From Tabrizicola flagellatus (GTDB taxonomy: Bacteria > Pseudomonadota > Alphaproteobacteria > Rhodobacterales > Rhodobacteraceae): 64,000 bases of DNA. Position 1 is the stretch's first letter. Every line of letters starts with the position of its first letter. The position numbers were made by a program, and so were the translations under genes. Below are positions 17,445 through 26,342 of this stretch, in pieces. The stretch lies in assembly GCF_008271465.1 (NCBI RefSeq), contig NZ_VMDU01000003.1, positions 124,001 through 188,000 on the forward strand, in the 5' to 3' direction. The notes beneath the pieces are model-generated. The model saw nothing but the letters and a program-made list of their open reading frames with translations. It ran no database searches and had not been told where the DNA came from.

Positions 17445-18760
17445 GGCGTCACATAGTGCAGGCCCTGGAACCGGGCGCGGAGGGCGCGGGTCCGGGGAGC
17501 GACGGTTTCGGGGGCGTTCGAGCGCAGGGCTTCGGCGATCAGCGCGGCAAGCGCAGGCGCATCGGCGGGGGTGACGCCACGGCGGACGAGTTCGGGCGTG
17601 CCGATGCGCAGGCCGTTCAGGTCGCCCGGCACCTCGGCCAGGGGCAGGCCGATGCCGCAGGCCAGGAACCCTGCCTTGCGCAGGGTCTTCGAGGCCGCCT
17701 GCCCGCCGCCGAAACCCGCGGCCTCCAGAGCGAACTGGTGCGAGGCGGTGGCGCCCCGATCGGCGGCAAAGACCGGCAGGCCGAGCGCGGCCAGTTCGCG
17801 CGCCAGTGCCTGGGCGAGGTCCACCATCGCCCGGGCATAGGCCGCGCCATGCTCGCGCCAGTCGAGCAGCGTATAGGCAAGCGCCGCCGATTTCGCGGCG
17901 TCGAAATTGGCGGTGAGGCCGGGGAAGGCGATGGCGTCCAGCCGTTCGGCGATGGCGGCGTCATTGGTGACGATCAGCCCCCCGGCGGGGCCGCCAAGCG
18001 ACTTGTAGGTGGACATCGTCATCAGATGCGCGCCTTCGGTCAGCGGATTGGCCCAGACGCGCCCCGCGATGATCCCGCATTGATGTGCGGCGTCGAACAG
18101 CACCTTTGCCCCGACCCGGTCGGCGATCTTGCGCACCTCGGCCACCGGATGGGGGAAGAGGTTCAGGCTGCCGCCCACGATGATGATCTTCGGCCGCACG
18201 GCATGGGCCAGATCCTCCAGCCCTTTCAGATCAAGCGTATAGCCGTCGGCGTCGATCGGTGCCGGGTGGGTGGTCAGGCCGTAGAGCCCGGCGCAGCCTG
18301 CGGCATGGTGGGTGACATGGCCGCCGATGGAAGGGGGCGGCGCGATGATCGCATCGCCGGGCTTCGCCAGTGCCATGAAGCCGTAGAGGTTCGCGAGAGC
18401 CCCGGAGCCCACGCGGATCTCGGCATGTGTCGCGCCGAAGACCTCGGCGGCAAGCTCGGCGGCGATGACCTCGATCTCCTCGATCGCTTCCAGCCCCATC
18501 TCGTACTTGTCGCCCGGATAGCCCAGCGATGGGCGCGAGCCGAGGCCAGCGGCGAGGGCCGCCTCGGCGCGCGGGTTCATCACGTTGGTCGCGGGGTTGA
18601 GGTTGAAGCAGTCCCGGTCGTGGATCTGCCGGTTCTCGGCGATCAGCGCATCCAGCCGCGCCGCGACCTCGGACGAGGGGCGCGCGGCCCCGGCGGCAAG
18701 GCGCTGGACATGGGCCTCGCAGGAGGCGGGAACCCAGGGGCGGGGGGCGAGGTGGGACAT
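17441..18760 (-). CDS. serine hydroxymethyltransferase-like PLP enzyme (divergent)
   Basis: A 439-residue fold-type I PLP enzyme of the SHMT family. FNLNPATNVMNPRAEAA, GYPGDKYEMG, VGSGALANLYGFMAL and FDAAHQCGIIAG match SHMT blocks. The PLP lysine is Lys253 in MSTYKSLGGPAGG, where ordinary GlyA has THKTLRGPRGG. This divergence suggests a substrate other than plain serine/glycine (alpha-methylserine hydroxymethyltransferases are one such group), so I do not call it glyA. ATG at 18760 has GGAG about 6 nt upstream; an in-frame TTG at 18766 is too close to that site. Confidence 0.8.
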   Translation of the reverse strand: MSHLAPRPWVPASCEAHVQRLAAGAARPSSEVAARLDALIAENRQIHDRDCFNLNPATNVMNPRAEAALAAGLGSRPSLGYPGDKYEMGLEAIEEIEVIAAELAAEVFGATHAEIRVGSGALANLYGFMALAKPGDAIIAPPPSIGGHVTHHAAGCAGLYGLTTHPAPIDADGYTLDLKGLEDLAHAVRPKIIIVGGSLNLFPHPVAEVRKIADRVGAKVLFDAAHQCGIIAGRVWANPLTEGAHLMTMSTYKSLGGPAGGLIVTNDAAIAERLDAIAFPGLTANFDAAKSAALAYTLLDWREHGAAYARAMVDLAQALARELAALGLPVFAADRGATASHQFALEAAGFGGGQAASKTLRKAGFLACGIGLPLAEVPGDLNGLRIGTPELVRRGVTPADAPALAALIAEALRSNAPETVAPRTRALRARFQGLHYVTP

Positions 18761-18827
18761 GGGCAACTCCGGTCAGGTCGGCGCAGGAAAGCCGCCCCTT
18801 GCCCCGGATGCAAGGGGCAAGCGCCGC

Positions 18828-19262
18828 TCAGCCCGGCACGCGCGGCAGGCCGCGGGCGATCCAGCCCGGCCCGGCGGAGGAGCCGAGCATGCCTTCGGCC
18901 ACGTCGAAGACCTGCGAGAAGCCCGCCTGTTCCAGCGCGCGGGCCAGCCGCGCCGACCGGCCGCCGGTGGCGCAGATCAGCGCAATGGGGCGGGACGGGT
19001 CGCCGCCGGCGAGGTCGGACAGGGCGGCGAGGAAATCCTTCCGCCGCATGTCCAGCCGGTGCGCCGGGGCCGGGCTGCCGGTCCCGGCCCATTCCTCGGG
19101 GGTGCGGATGTCCACGAGCAGAACCTCGCCCGCTTCGGCGCGGCGGAAGGCCTCGGCGGCGTCCAGCGCGGGGCCGGCCGGCCCCCTGGGCAGCGCGACA
19201 TAGCCGACCCCGGCAACCGCGGCAGCCCCGGCCAGTAGCAGGAAGGTGCGGCGCGTGGACAT
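18828..19262 (-). CDS. exported rhodanese-domain protein
   Basis: A 144-residue single rhodanese domain behind a signal sequence with a Tat-like start (STRRTFLLLAGAAAVAG). DIRTPEEWAGTG and the active-site loop LICATGGRSARLA, with Cys97, are diagnostic. It would move sulfane sulfur or act in thiol chemistry in the periplasm; the donor and acceptor are unknown. It lies downstream of deoD on the same strand with a 23-bp gap. Confidence 0.85.
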   Translation of the reverse strand: MSTRRTFLLLAGAAAVAGVGYVALPRGPAGPALDAAEAFRRAEAGEVLLVDIRTPEEWAGTGSPAPAHRLDMRRKDFLAALSDLAGGDPSRPIALICATGGRSARLARALEQAGFSQVFDVAEGMLGSSAGPGWIARGLPRVPG

Positions 19263-19285
19263 GGGGTTCGTCTCCGGTTCGAGTG

Positions 19286-19990
19286 TCAGCCGAGGGCGGC
19301 TTCCAGCGCGATCTCGACCATGGCGCCGAAGCTGCGTTCGCGCTGGTCGGCAGGCAGCGCCTCGCCCGTGGTGATATGGTCCGAGACCGTCAGGATGGCA
19401 AGCGCCCGCGCCCCATGCCGGGCGGCGACCATGTAGAGCTCGGCGGCCTCCATCTCGACGCCCAGGCAACCGTGGCGCAGAAGCTGCTCGGTAAGGTCGG
19501 GGCGTTCGTCATAGAAGGTGTCCGAGGAATAGATGCCCCCCACATGGACGGGCGTGCCCCGTGCGGTCGCCGCGGCGTGGGCCTTGGACAAAAGGTGGAA
19601 GTCGGCGCAAGGCGCGAAGTTCAGTTCGCGGAAGATCGTGCGCGAGGGCGACCCCACGGTCGAGCAGGCCTGCGCCAGGATCACGTCGCGGACCTTGACA
19701 TGGGTGGGCAGCGCCCCGGCCGACCCGATGCGGATCAGGGTCTTAGCGCCGAAGTCGCGGATCAGCTCGTTGGCGTAGATCGACAGGGACGGCATCCCCA
19801 TGCCCGAGCCATGGATGGTGACCCGGTGGCCCCGCCAGGTGCCGGTGTAGCCGAGCATCCCCCGGACCTCGTTGACCAGCACCGCGTCGGTCAGGAAGGT
19901 CTGTGCTGCCCAGCGTGCGCGGTAGGGGTCGCCGGGCATGAGCACGGTTTCGGCGATGTCGCCCGGTCTGGCGCCGATGTGAACGGTCAT
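19286..19990 (-). CDS. deoD: purine-nucleoside phosphorylase, DeoD type
   Basis: A 234-residue hexameric-type phosphorylase (PNP family 1) cleaving purine (deoxy)nucleosides with phosphate. [20 protein letters not shown] holds the phosphate-site arginines, IRIGSAGAL the family signature, and [10 protein letters not shown] plus [11 protein letters not shown] the base/ribose site, including the catalytic Asp. Start ATG at 19990. The 191-bp region upstream contains an inverted CCGCCGG...CCGGCGG element but no clear promoter. Confidence 0.95.
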   Translation of the reverse strand: MTVHIGARPGDIAETVLMPGDPYRARWAAQTFLTDAVLVNEVRGMLGYTGTWRGHRVTIHGSGMGMPSLSIYANELIRDFGAKTLIRIGSAGALPTHVKVRDVILAQACSTVGSPSRTIFRELNFAPCADFHLLSKAHAAATARGTPVHVGGIYSSDTFYDERPDLTEQLLRHGCLGVEMEAAELYMVAARHGARALAILTVSDHITTGEALPADQRERSFGAMVEIALEAALG

Positions 19991-20181
19991 CTTTTCCCCC
20001 CATGGTCTGGAAGCGTATCATCCGGAAACGTCCGGCCTGCCCGCAACGGATGCGCGGTGTGGCAAGTGGAAGTCCGGCTGACCACTCCTGGGTTCAGGTA
20101 TGGGCCGCGCATCCTTCCGGCGCAAGGCCGCAAGATCCGGTCCGAGCGCCGACCGCCGGTATACCGCGCCGGCGGCGAATC

Positions 20182-20625
20182 CTATTCCCCCGGCATCGTG
20201 ACCAGGGCGTTTGTCGCCGGAGACCAGGTCATCCGGAAGACGCCCGGATCGGGCCGGTTGATCAGTTCGCCCGCGATGGTGACCTTCAGGAGGTGCCGGT
20301 CGTCGTCGGGGACCAGCGACCACTCCTGCACGACCAGACTGTGCTGCGCACCGTGCTGGAAGACCTTGATCTCGCAGCCGATCGTGTCGGCGCAGAACAT
20401 GGCAAGGGCGGCAGAGCAGGAGAGCCTGCGCGAATCGAGGACCAGGGCAGGGTCCTCGGGACCGAGGAGGAACGCCTGCGTCACGGCATCCTCGGAGACG
20501 GTCAGCGTTCCGCCCCGGGCGGTGCAGGCGGCCCGGTGGTAATCGAGAAGCGCCGTCAGCGCCTGCGGGCGGTCTTGCGCGACGGCCGGGGCGGCGAGGG
20601 CCAGGAGGAGGAGGGTGCGGATCAT
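20182..20625 (-). CDS. small secreted hypothetical protein
   Basis: A 147-residue protein with signal peptide MIRTLLLLALAAPAVAQ. The mature part has RAACTARGGTLTVSEDAV, LSCSAALAMFCADTIGCEIKV and EWSLVPDDDRHLLKV. Several cysteines suggest disulfides in the periplasm. The ATG overlaps the stop of the upstream gene by 4 nt, so it is translated with its partner. Not recognised. Confidence 0.7.
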   Translation of the reverse strand: MIRTLLLLALAAPAVAQDRPQALTALLDYHRAACTARGGTLTVSEDAVTQAFLLGPEDPALVLDSRRLSCSAALAMFCADTIGCEIKVFQHGAQHSLVVQEWSLVPDDDRHLLKVTIAGELINRPDPGVFRMTWSPATNALVTMPGE

Positions 20626-21017
20626 TGCAGCAGCCATTCGCTGCCGGTCCAGAGGAAGCGGACGGTCTCGCCCTTGTCGTTCGGGGCGGTGAGGTAGGTG
20701 ACGCCGCCTTCGGTCACCGTGTCCCAGGAGTGCAGGTTGAGGCCCGCGCGGGTGCCGTCGATCAGGGTGTCGACGCCGCAGCCGCGGGTCCCGCAATAGG
20801 TGCCGTGGCTGTCCGAGCACCGGAAGAAGCCGCTGTCGATCACCCAGTCGGAGGTGCCGTCGCCGTTCAGGTCGCGCTGGGTCACGGCGCCAGGGTCCGC
20901 GGTGAACTCTCCAGCGCAGATGGACTTCGCCTCGTCCACGATGGTGGTGACGTCGCGCGGCCAGTCCTGGGCGGCGACAGGGCCGGCGAGGACGAGAAGG
21001 CTGAGGAAAATGCGCAT
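20622..21017 (-). CDS. small secreted protein with EF-hand-like DxNxDG loop
   Basis: A 131-residue protein with signal peptide MRIFLSLLVLAGPVAAQ. DLNGDGTSDWVIDS matches the D-x-N-x-D-G-x-x-D calcium loop seen in VCBS/EF-hand-like proteins, followed by cysteines in FFRCSDSHGTYCGTRGCG. First gene of a two-gene unit with the next secreted protein. Periplasmic calcium-dependent structure is an inference. Confidence 0.7.
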   Translation of the reverse strand: MRIFLSLLVLAGPVAAQDWPRDVTTIVDEAKSICAGEFTADPGAVTQRDLNGDGTSDWVIDSGFFRCSDSHGTYCGTRGCGVDTLIDGTRAGLNLHSWDTVTEGGVTYLTAPNDKGETVRFLWTGSEWLLQ

Positions 21018-21086
21018 GGCGGGCCCTTCCTGTTGCAGTCACCGCTTTCTAGGCAGGGCAACCGGGTCCGGAAAGGCAGGGAATCC

Positions 21087-23042
21087 CTATTCCGCCGCGA
21101 CCGGCGCGGGGTCGGCCAGCGCCACGAGGTCCAGCATGATCCGGTTCAGCTGGAAATCCTTGGGCGTGTAGACCTGCGCCACGCCCATCGCCTTGAGCGT
21201 GCGGGCGTCCTCGTCGGGGATGATTCCGCCGACGACGAGGGGCTGGGTCAGCTTGGCCTCGCGCATCAGGTCGAGCGTCTCGCGGATGAGGGGGATGTGA
21301 CTGCCCGAGAGGATCGACAGGCCGATGACGTCGGGCTGTTTCTCTGCCGCGGCGGCGACGATTTCCTGCGGGGTCAGGCGGATGCCGTCGTAGGTGATCT
21401 CCATCCCGCAGTCGCGGGCGCGGGCGGCGATCTGCTCGGCGCCGTTGGAGTGACCGTCGAGGCCCGGCTTGCCGAGGAGGAGGCGGAGCGGGCGGCCGAG
21501 TTTCGCCGAGACGGCGGCGACGGCGTCGCGGACGGGCTCCAGACCCTCGGTCCGGTTCGAGGGGTTGCGCGAGACGCCGGTGGGGGCGCGGTATTCGCCG
21601 TAGAGCGCGCGCATCGCGCCGCCCCATTCGCCGGTGGTGACGCCGGCCTTCGCGCAGGCGATGGAGGCGGGCATGATGTTTTCGCCGGACTGGGCGGCCT
21701 GGCGGAGGGCGGCGAGGGCCTTGGCGACCGCCTCGGGGTCGCGGGCGGCGCGCCACTGGGCGAGGCGGGCGCATTGGTCGGCCTCGGCCTTGGGGTCGGC
21801 CTGCATGATCGCGCCTTCGCCGGTGGCGAGCGGCGAGGGTTCGGTGGTGGTGAACCTGTTGACGCCGACGACCGTGGTCGCACCGGATTCGATGCGGGCG
21901 AGGCGTTCGGCGTTGGATTCGACGAGGCGGCCCTTCATGTAGGCGATGGCGGCGACGGCCCCGCCCATGGCGTCGATATGGGCGAGTTCCTCAAGCGCGC
22001 CGGCCTTCAGTTCGGCGACCTTGCGGTCGATGGCGGGGTTGCCGTCGAAGAGGTCGTCGTATTCCAGAAGGTCGGTCTCGTAGGCGAGGATCTGCTGCAT
22101 GCGCAGCGACCATTGCTGGTCGAAGGGGCGGGGCAGGCCCAGGGCCTCGTTCCAGGCGGGCAGCTGGACGGCGCGGGCGCGGGCGTTCTTCGAGAGCGTC
22201 ACGGCCAGCATTTCCAGAAGGATCCGGTAGACGTTGTTTTCCGGCTGCTGTTCGGTGAGGCCGAGGGAGTTGACCTGAACGCCATAGCGGAAGCGGCGGA
22301 ACCGGGCGTCGGAGATGCCGTAGCGGGACTCGAGGAGTTCGTCCCAGAGCGCGGTGAAGGCGCGCATCTTGCAGAGCTCGGTCACGAAGCGGATGCCGGC
22401 GTTTACAAAAAACGACATTCTGCCCGCCATTGCCGGAAAATCTTCCGCCGGAACCTTCACTTTCAGATCATCGAGCACTGCGCAGGCCGTGGCGAGCGCG
22501 AAGGCAAGCTCCTGTTCCGGCGTCGCCCCGGCCTCTTGCAGGTGATAGGAGCAGACATTCATCGGGTTCCACTTGGGCAGGTGTTTCCCGGTATAGGCCG
22601 CGACATCGGTGATGAGGCGCAGCGAGGGCTCGGGCGGCAGGATGTAGGTGCCGCGCGAGAGATATTCCTTGATGATGTCGTTCTGGACGGTGCCCTGCAG
22701 TTTCGAGATGTCGGCGCCTTGTTCCTCGGCCACGGCGATGTAGAGGGCCAACAGCCAGGGTGCGGTGGCGTTGATCGTCATCGAGGTGTTCATCTGTTCC
22801 AGGGGAATGTCCTGGAAGAGCGTCCGCATGTCGCCGAGGTGTGCGACGGGAACGCCGACCTTGCCGACCTCGCCGCGCGCGCGGGGATCGTCCGAGTCGT
22901 AGCCGGTCTGCGTGGGCAGGTCGAAGGCGACCGAAAGCCCGGTCTGCCCCTTGGCGAGGTTGGTCCGGTAAAGCGCGTTCGAGGCCGCTGCGGTGGAATG
23001 GCCGGCGTAGGTGCGGAAGAGCCAGGGTTTTTCGGCGGTCAT
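21087..23042 (-). CDS. ecm: (2R)-ethylmalonyl-CoA mutase, B12-dependent
   Basis: A 651-residue acyl-CoA mutase that rearranges (2R)-ethylmalonyl-CoA to methylsuccinyl-CoA in the ethylmalonyl-CoA pathway. The N-terminal catalytic barrel has LYRTNLAKGQTGLSVAFDL and LEQMNTSMTINATA; the C-terminal cobalamin domain has LGKPGLDGHSNG, the DxHxxG B12 motif, and GLSILSGSHIPL. The single-chain layout and length match Ecm (MeaA) rather than methylmalonyl-CoA mutase. A strong promoter (TTGACA-17-GTATGC) lies 59 bp upstream. ccr is about 1.7 kb away on the other strand, as in related genomes. Confidence 0.95.
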   Translation of the reverse strand: MTAEKPWLFRTYAGHSTAAASNALYRTNLAKGQTGLSVAFDLPTQTGYDSDDPRARGEVGKVGVPVAHLGDMRTLFQDIPLEQMNTSMTINATAPWLLALYIAVAEEQGADISKLQGTVQNDIIKEYLSRGTYILPPEPSLRLITDVAAYTGKHLPKWNPMNVCSYHLQEAGATPEQELAFALATACAVLDDLKVKVPAEDFPAMAGRMSFFVNAGIRFVTELCKMRAFTALWDELLESRYGISDARFRRFRYGVQVNSLGLTEQQPENNVYRILLEMLAVTLSKNARARAVQLPAWNEALGLPRPFDQQWSLRMQQILAYETDLLEYDDLFDGNPAIDRKVAELKAGALEELAHIDAMGGAVAAIAYMKGRLVESNAERLARIESGATTVVGVNRFTTTEPSPLATGEGAIMQADPKAEADQCARLAQWRAARDPEAVAKALAALRQAAQSGENIMPASIACAKAGVTTGEWGGAMRALYGEYRAPTGVSRNPSNRTEGLEPVRDAVAAVSAKLGRPLRLLLGKPGLDGHSNGAEQIAARARDCGMEITYDGIRLTPQEIVAAAAEKQPDVIGLSILSGSHIPLIRETLDLMREAKLTQPLVVGGIIPDEDARTLKAMGVAQVYTPKDFQLNRIMLDLVALADPAPVAAE

Positions 23043-23100
23043 CGGGGCCTCGCGAGCGGTTTGGGCGATTCTGGCGGGTAATTTTATTGCGCATGGGAAG

Positions 23101-23147
23101 GCATACGGGAAAGATCATGCCGCTGTCAATCGCTGCGCTGCGGCAAG
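23101..23147 (-). promoter_or_regulatory. ecm promoter with adjacent TTGC-N6-GCAGC element
   Basis: On the minus strand TTGACA (23129-23124), a 17-nt spacer and GTATGC (23106-23101) form a good housekeeping promoter. Immediately upstream of the -35 lies TTGCCGCAGCGCAGC (within 23132-23147), a degenerate form of the TCTGC-N6-GCAGA repeats found before mcl2 and ccr. Confidence 0.55.
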
Positions 23148-23152
23148 TCCGG

Positions 23153-23200
23153 GCGGGGGCCAGCCCCCGCACCCCCGGAGTATTTGGGAAAGGGCAAATG
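23153..23200. repeat. extragenic repeat: GC hairpin plus GGAGTATTTGGG
   Basis: GCGGGGGC/GCCCCCGC (23153-23170), then CACCCCCGGAGTATTTGGG and AAAGGGCAAATG. The same composite element is at 28245-28290, and inverted versions are at 46334-46410 and 51519-51569. Such elements are, from memory, very common in Rhodobacteraceae intergenic DNA. Confidence 0.7.
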
Positions 23201-23236
23201 CATTGCGGGATGGGCCGGATGGGCTAGGCTGGCCCC

Positions 23237-24595
23237 ATGTTCGGCACGGTGGCGGTTCCGGTCTGGTTGCTTGTCCTGATCCTGGGGTTTGCCGCGATCA
23301 GCCTTGCCACGCATTTCCTGTTTCCCAGCGTGCGCTGGTTCTTCCGGCGGCGGGCGGAGCGGGCGCTGTCGCAGCTGAACGCGCGGCTCGACCGCAAGAT
23401 CGACCTGTTCAAGCTGGCGCGACGGTCGGACATGGTGGCGCGGCTGGCCTATGACCAGCGCGTCGTCGAGGCGGCGATGGCGCATGCGGCGGAAACCGGG
23501 GTGCCGGGCGAGGTGGCCTTCGAGGAGGCGCGGCGCTATGCCCGCGAGATCGTGCCGGGGTTTTCCGCCACGGTCTACTTCGGGTTCGGCACACGGGCGG
23601 CGAAATGGCTGAGCCGCCTCTTGTTCCGGGTCCGGGTTGGCAAGGTGGACCAGGCTTTGCGCCAGATCGACCCCAGGGCCACGGTCGTCTTTGTCATGAA
23701 CCACCGCAGCAACATGGATTATGTGCTGGTGACCTGGCTGGTCGCGGACCGCTCTGCCATCAGCTACGCCGTCGGTGAATGGGCGCGTGTCTGGCCGCTT
23801 TCGGCGCTGATCCGGTCGATGGGCGCCTATTTCATCCGGCGCGGCAGCCGCAACGCGCTCTATCGCAAGGTGCTGGCGCGCTATGTGCAGATGGCCACCG
23901 AAGAGGGCACGACCCAGGCCATGTTCCCGGAAGGCGGGCTGAGCCTGGATGGCCGGGTCGGGCCGGCGAAGCTGGGACTGCTCAGCTATATCGTCGAGGG
24001 CTGGACCCCGGAGGCGCGCGACGTGGTCTTCGTGCCGGTGGGGCTTGCCTATGACCGGGTGCTGGAGGACCGGGTGCTGGTCGAGGCGGCAAAGTCCGGC
24101 ACGCGGCGGTTCCGCAATCGCCCGTTCTTGGTGGCGTGGCACGGGCTGAAGTTCCTGTGGGCGCGGTTCCGGGGGCGGGCGGAGGTGTTCGGGACGGCGG
24201 CGGCGGGGTTCGGGGCGCCGATCTCGTTGCGCGACCATCTGCGGGCCGGGGGCACGGTCGAGGGCCTGGGCGAGCGCCTGATGGCGGCGATCGCGGCGGT
24301 GGTCCCGGTGCTTCCGGTGCCGCTGGTGGCGCGGGCCCTGGGCGAGGGGGCGGCGAGCCGCGACGAGCTGGACGCTCGGGTCAGGGATCTGGTCGCGCGG
24401 CTTGCCGAGGCGGGGGCGGTCCTGAAACTGCCGCCGGCCGGCGCAGCCTCGACCCTGGACGAGGGGCTGGGGCCGCTGATCCGGCGCGGCCTTGTGTCGG
24501 CGGAACTGCAGCCGGTTGCGGAGCATCGCTCGCTGCTGGACTTCTACGCGGCCTCGGTGCCCGACATCGGCATTTCTGCGCCGCCGCAGACATAA
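23237..24595 (+). CDS. glycerol-3-phosphate/lysophosphatidate acyltransferase family protein
   Basis: A 452-residue membrane-bound acyltransferase. It has an N-terminal membrane helix, then the PlsB/PlsC motifs: block I NHRSNMDYVL (HxxxxD form NHRSNMD), and block III MFPEGGLSLDG. The size and the long C-terminal part are closer to PlsB-like glycerol-3-phosphate acyltransferases than to short PlsC proteins. Role in phospholipid synthesis is inferred from the family. The last codons contain the inverted repeat that may control ccr downstream. Confidence 0.8.
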   Translation: MFGTVAVPVWLLVLILGFAAISLATHFLFPSVRWFFRRRAERALSQLNARLDRKIDLFKLARRSDMVARLAYDQRVVEAAMAHAAETGVPGEVAFEEARRYAREIVPGFSATVYFGFGTRAAKWLSRLLFRVRVGKVDQALRQIDPRATVVFVMNHRSNMDYVLVTWLVADRSAISYAVGEWARVWPLSALIRSMGAYFIRRGSRNALYRKVLARYVQMATEEGTTQAMFPEGGLSLDGRVGPAKLGLLSYIVEGWTPEARDVVFVPVGLAYDRVLEDRVLVEAAKSGTRRFRNRPFLVAWHGLKFLWARFRGRAEVFGTAAAGFGAPISLRDHLRAGGTVEGLGERLMAAIAAVVPVLPVPLVARALGEGAASRDELDARVRDLVARLAEAGAVLKLPPAGAASTLDEGLGPLIRRGLVSAELQPVAEHRSLLDFYAASVPDIGISAPPQT

Positions 24596-24685
24596 AATTT
24601 CAATATTGGCCCAAGATACTATTGCAAAGTTGCGCGCAAGAATATTATCTGCCGGCAGAGGCGCAGCGATTCTGCGGCGCGGCAA
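24575..24685 (+). promoter_or_regulatory. ccr control region with three TCTGC-type inverted repeats
   Basis: TCTGCGCCGCCGCAGA (24575-24590, inside the end of the upstream gene), TCTGCCGGCAGA (24648-24659, perfect 12-bp palindrome) and TCTGCGGCGCGGCAA (24671-24685). Between them lie TTGCGCGCAA (24630-24639) and a possible promoter TTGCAA (24622-24627), 16 nt, ATTATC (24644-24649). The repeated architecture shared with mcl2 and ecm suggests a common regulator of the pathway. Confidence 0.45.
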
Positions 24686-24701
24686 CCATCTGGAGGCTGA
24701 G

Positions 24702-25994
24702 GTGGCTTTGGATACGCAAAATGCTCCGGTGATCTACGACGCGCCGAAGAAGGACCTGTACGAACTGGGCGAGATGCCCCCGCTGGGCCATGTGCCGAAG
24801 CAGATGTATGCCTGGGCCATCCGCCGGGAACGCCACGGGGCGCCGGAACAGGCCATGGTGCAGGAGGTGGTGGACACCTGGACCATCGACAGCCACGAGG
24901 TGCTGGTCCTGGTGATGGCGGCGGGCGTCAACTACAACGGCGTCTGGGCGGGCCTGGGCCAGCCGATCAGCCCCTTCGACGGGCACAAGGCGGCCTATCA
25001 CATCGCGGGCTCGGATGCCTCGGGCATCGTCTGGGCGGTCGGCGACAAGGTCAGGCGCTGGAAGGTCGGCGACGAGGTGGTGATCCACTGCAACCAGGAC
25101 GACGGCGACGACGAGGAGTGCAACGGCGGCGACCCGATGTTCAGCCCGACGCAACGGATCTGGGGTTACGAGACGCCGGACGGGTCCTTCGCGCAGTTCA
25201 CGCGCGTCCAGGCCCAGCAGTTGATGCCGCGGCCGAAGCACCTGACCTGGGAGGAATCGGCCTGCTACACGCTGACGCTGGCCACGGCCTACCGGATGCT
25301 CTTCGGGCACGAACCGCATGACCTGAAGCCGGGTCAGAACGTGCTGGTCTGGGGCGCCTCGGGGGGCCTCGGGTCCTATGCGATCCAGCTGATCAACACG
25401 GCCGGGGCGAATGCGATCGGCGTCATCAGCGACGAATCGAAGCGCGATTTCGTCATGGGCCTGGGCGCCAAGGGCGTCATCAACCGCAACGAGTTCAAGT
25501 GCTGGGGCCAGCTGCCCAAGGTGAACTCGCCCGAATACAACGAGTGGCTGAAGGAAGCGCGCCGCTTCGGCAAGGCGATCTGGGACATCACCGGCAAGGG
25601 CGTGAACGTGGACATGGTGTTCGAACATCCGGGCGAGGCGACCTTCCCGGTCTCGAGCCTCGTCTGCAAGAAGGGCGGCATGGTGGTGATCTGCGCCGGG
25701 ACCACCGGATTCAACTGCACCTTCGACGTGCGTTACATGTGGATGCACCAGAAGCGCCTGCAAGGGAGCCACTTCGCGCATCTGAAGCAGGCGGCCTCGG
25801 CCAACAAGCTGATGATCGAGCGCCGGCTCGACCCCTGCATGTCCGAGGTCTTCCCATGGGCCGACATCCCCAAGGCGCACACGCTGATGTGGAAGAACCA
25901 GCACAAGCCCGGCAACATGGCGGTGCTGGTGCAGGCGCCGCGCACGGGTCTGCGCACATTCGAGGACACGCTTGAGGCGAGCAAGCAGCTTTAA
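24702..25994 (+). CDS. ccr: crotonyl-CoA carboxylase/reductase
   Basis: A 430-residue MDR-superfamily enzyme that reductively carboxylates crotonyl-CoA with NADPH and CO2 to (2S)-ethylmalonyl-CoA, the committed step of the ethylmalonyl-CoA pathway. YDAPKKDLYELGEMPPLG, AGVNYNGVWAGLGQPIS, HCNQDDGDDEECNGGDPM and QRIWGYETPDGSFAQF are Ccr signatures; the NADPH site is VLVWGASGGLGSYAIQL. The start is GTG at 24702 after GGAGG. Ecm, Mch and Mcl2 in the same window complete much of the route. Confidence 0.97.
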   Translation: MALDTQNAPVIYDAPKKDLYELGEMPPLGHVPKQMYAWAIRRERHGAPEQAMVQEVVDTWTIDSHEVLVLVMAAGVNYNGVWAGLGQPISPFDGHKAAYHIAGSDASGIVWAVGDKVRRWKVGDEVVIHCNQDDGDDEECNGGDPMFSPTQRIWGYETPDGSFAQFTRVQAQQLMPRPKHLTWEESACYTLTLATAYRMLFGHEPHDLKPGQNVLVWGASGGLGSYAIQLINTAGANAIGVISDESKRDFVMGLGAKGVINRNEFKCWGQLPKVNSPEYNEWLKEARRFGKAIWDITGKGVNVDMVFEHPGEATFPVSSLVCKKGGMVVICAGTTGFNCTFDVRYMWMHQKRLQGSHFAHLKQAASANKLMIERRLDPCMSEVFPWADIPKAHTLMWKNQHKPGNMAVLVQAPRTGLRTFEDTLEASKQL

Positions 25995-26115
25995 GCGCAA
26001 CCTTTGACAACGAATTCACCCATCGCCCGGATTTCTGTGTTTAACTGAGTCGCCATGGGGTTCGGCCCTTCCGGGTCGGCCCTCTGGCGGCACAGGTTTC
26101 GGGCGGAGGGAATTC

Positions 26116-26304
26116 ATGCGCCACGACTGGGTCTTCGACGTGTTGTCGGATCTTCTAACCTACGCGACCCAGAACGGCCTGCCCGGTTTGGCGGAGAAGG
26201 TCTCGCAGACGATCGACATGGCGCGCCTCGAGATCGGCGCGTCGCAAGCCGGGACGGAGGAGCCGCCGCAAGCGCCTCCGGCGAAGGGCCGGCGGATGCA
26301 CTGA
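26116..26304 (+). CDS. small hypothetical protein downstream of ccr
   Basis: A 62-residue acidic/amphipathic protein (RHDWVFDVLSDLLTYATQNG, then GLAEKVSQTIDMARLEIG) with a proline-rich tail. The N-terminal part reads as two helices. ATG at 26116 follows GGAGG; the 121-bp gap after ccr contains TTTGACA and a CGGCCCTTCCGGGTCGG hairpin. The codon pattern fits a real gene. Function unknown. Confidence 0.6.
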   Translation: MRHDWVFDVLSDLLTYATQNGLPGLAEKVSQTIDMARLEIGASQAGTEEPPQAPPAKGRRMH

Positions 26305-26342
26305 CCCTACCGCTTGGGGCGGGAAGGGGCTATGGTCACAGG

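Noticed and set aside
17456-20542. A 1028-codon plus-strand frame
   Set aside because: It lies opposite the SHMT-like, rhodanese and deoD genes and has no domain-like sequence.
20625-23081. An 818-codon plus-strand frame opposite ecm
   Set aside because: A shadow of ecm with glycine/alanine/arginine-rich low-complexity translation.
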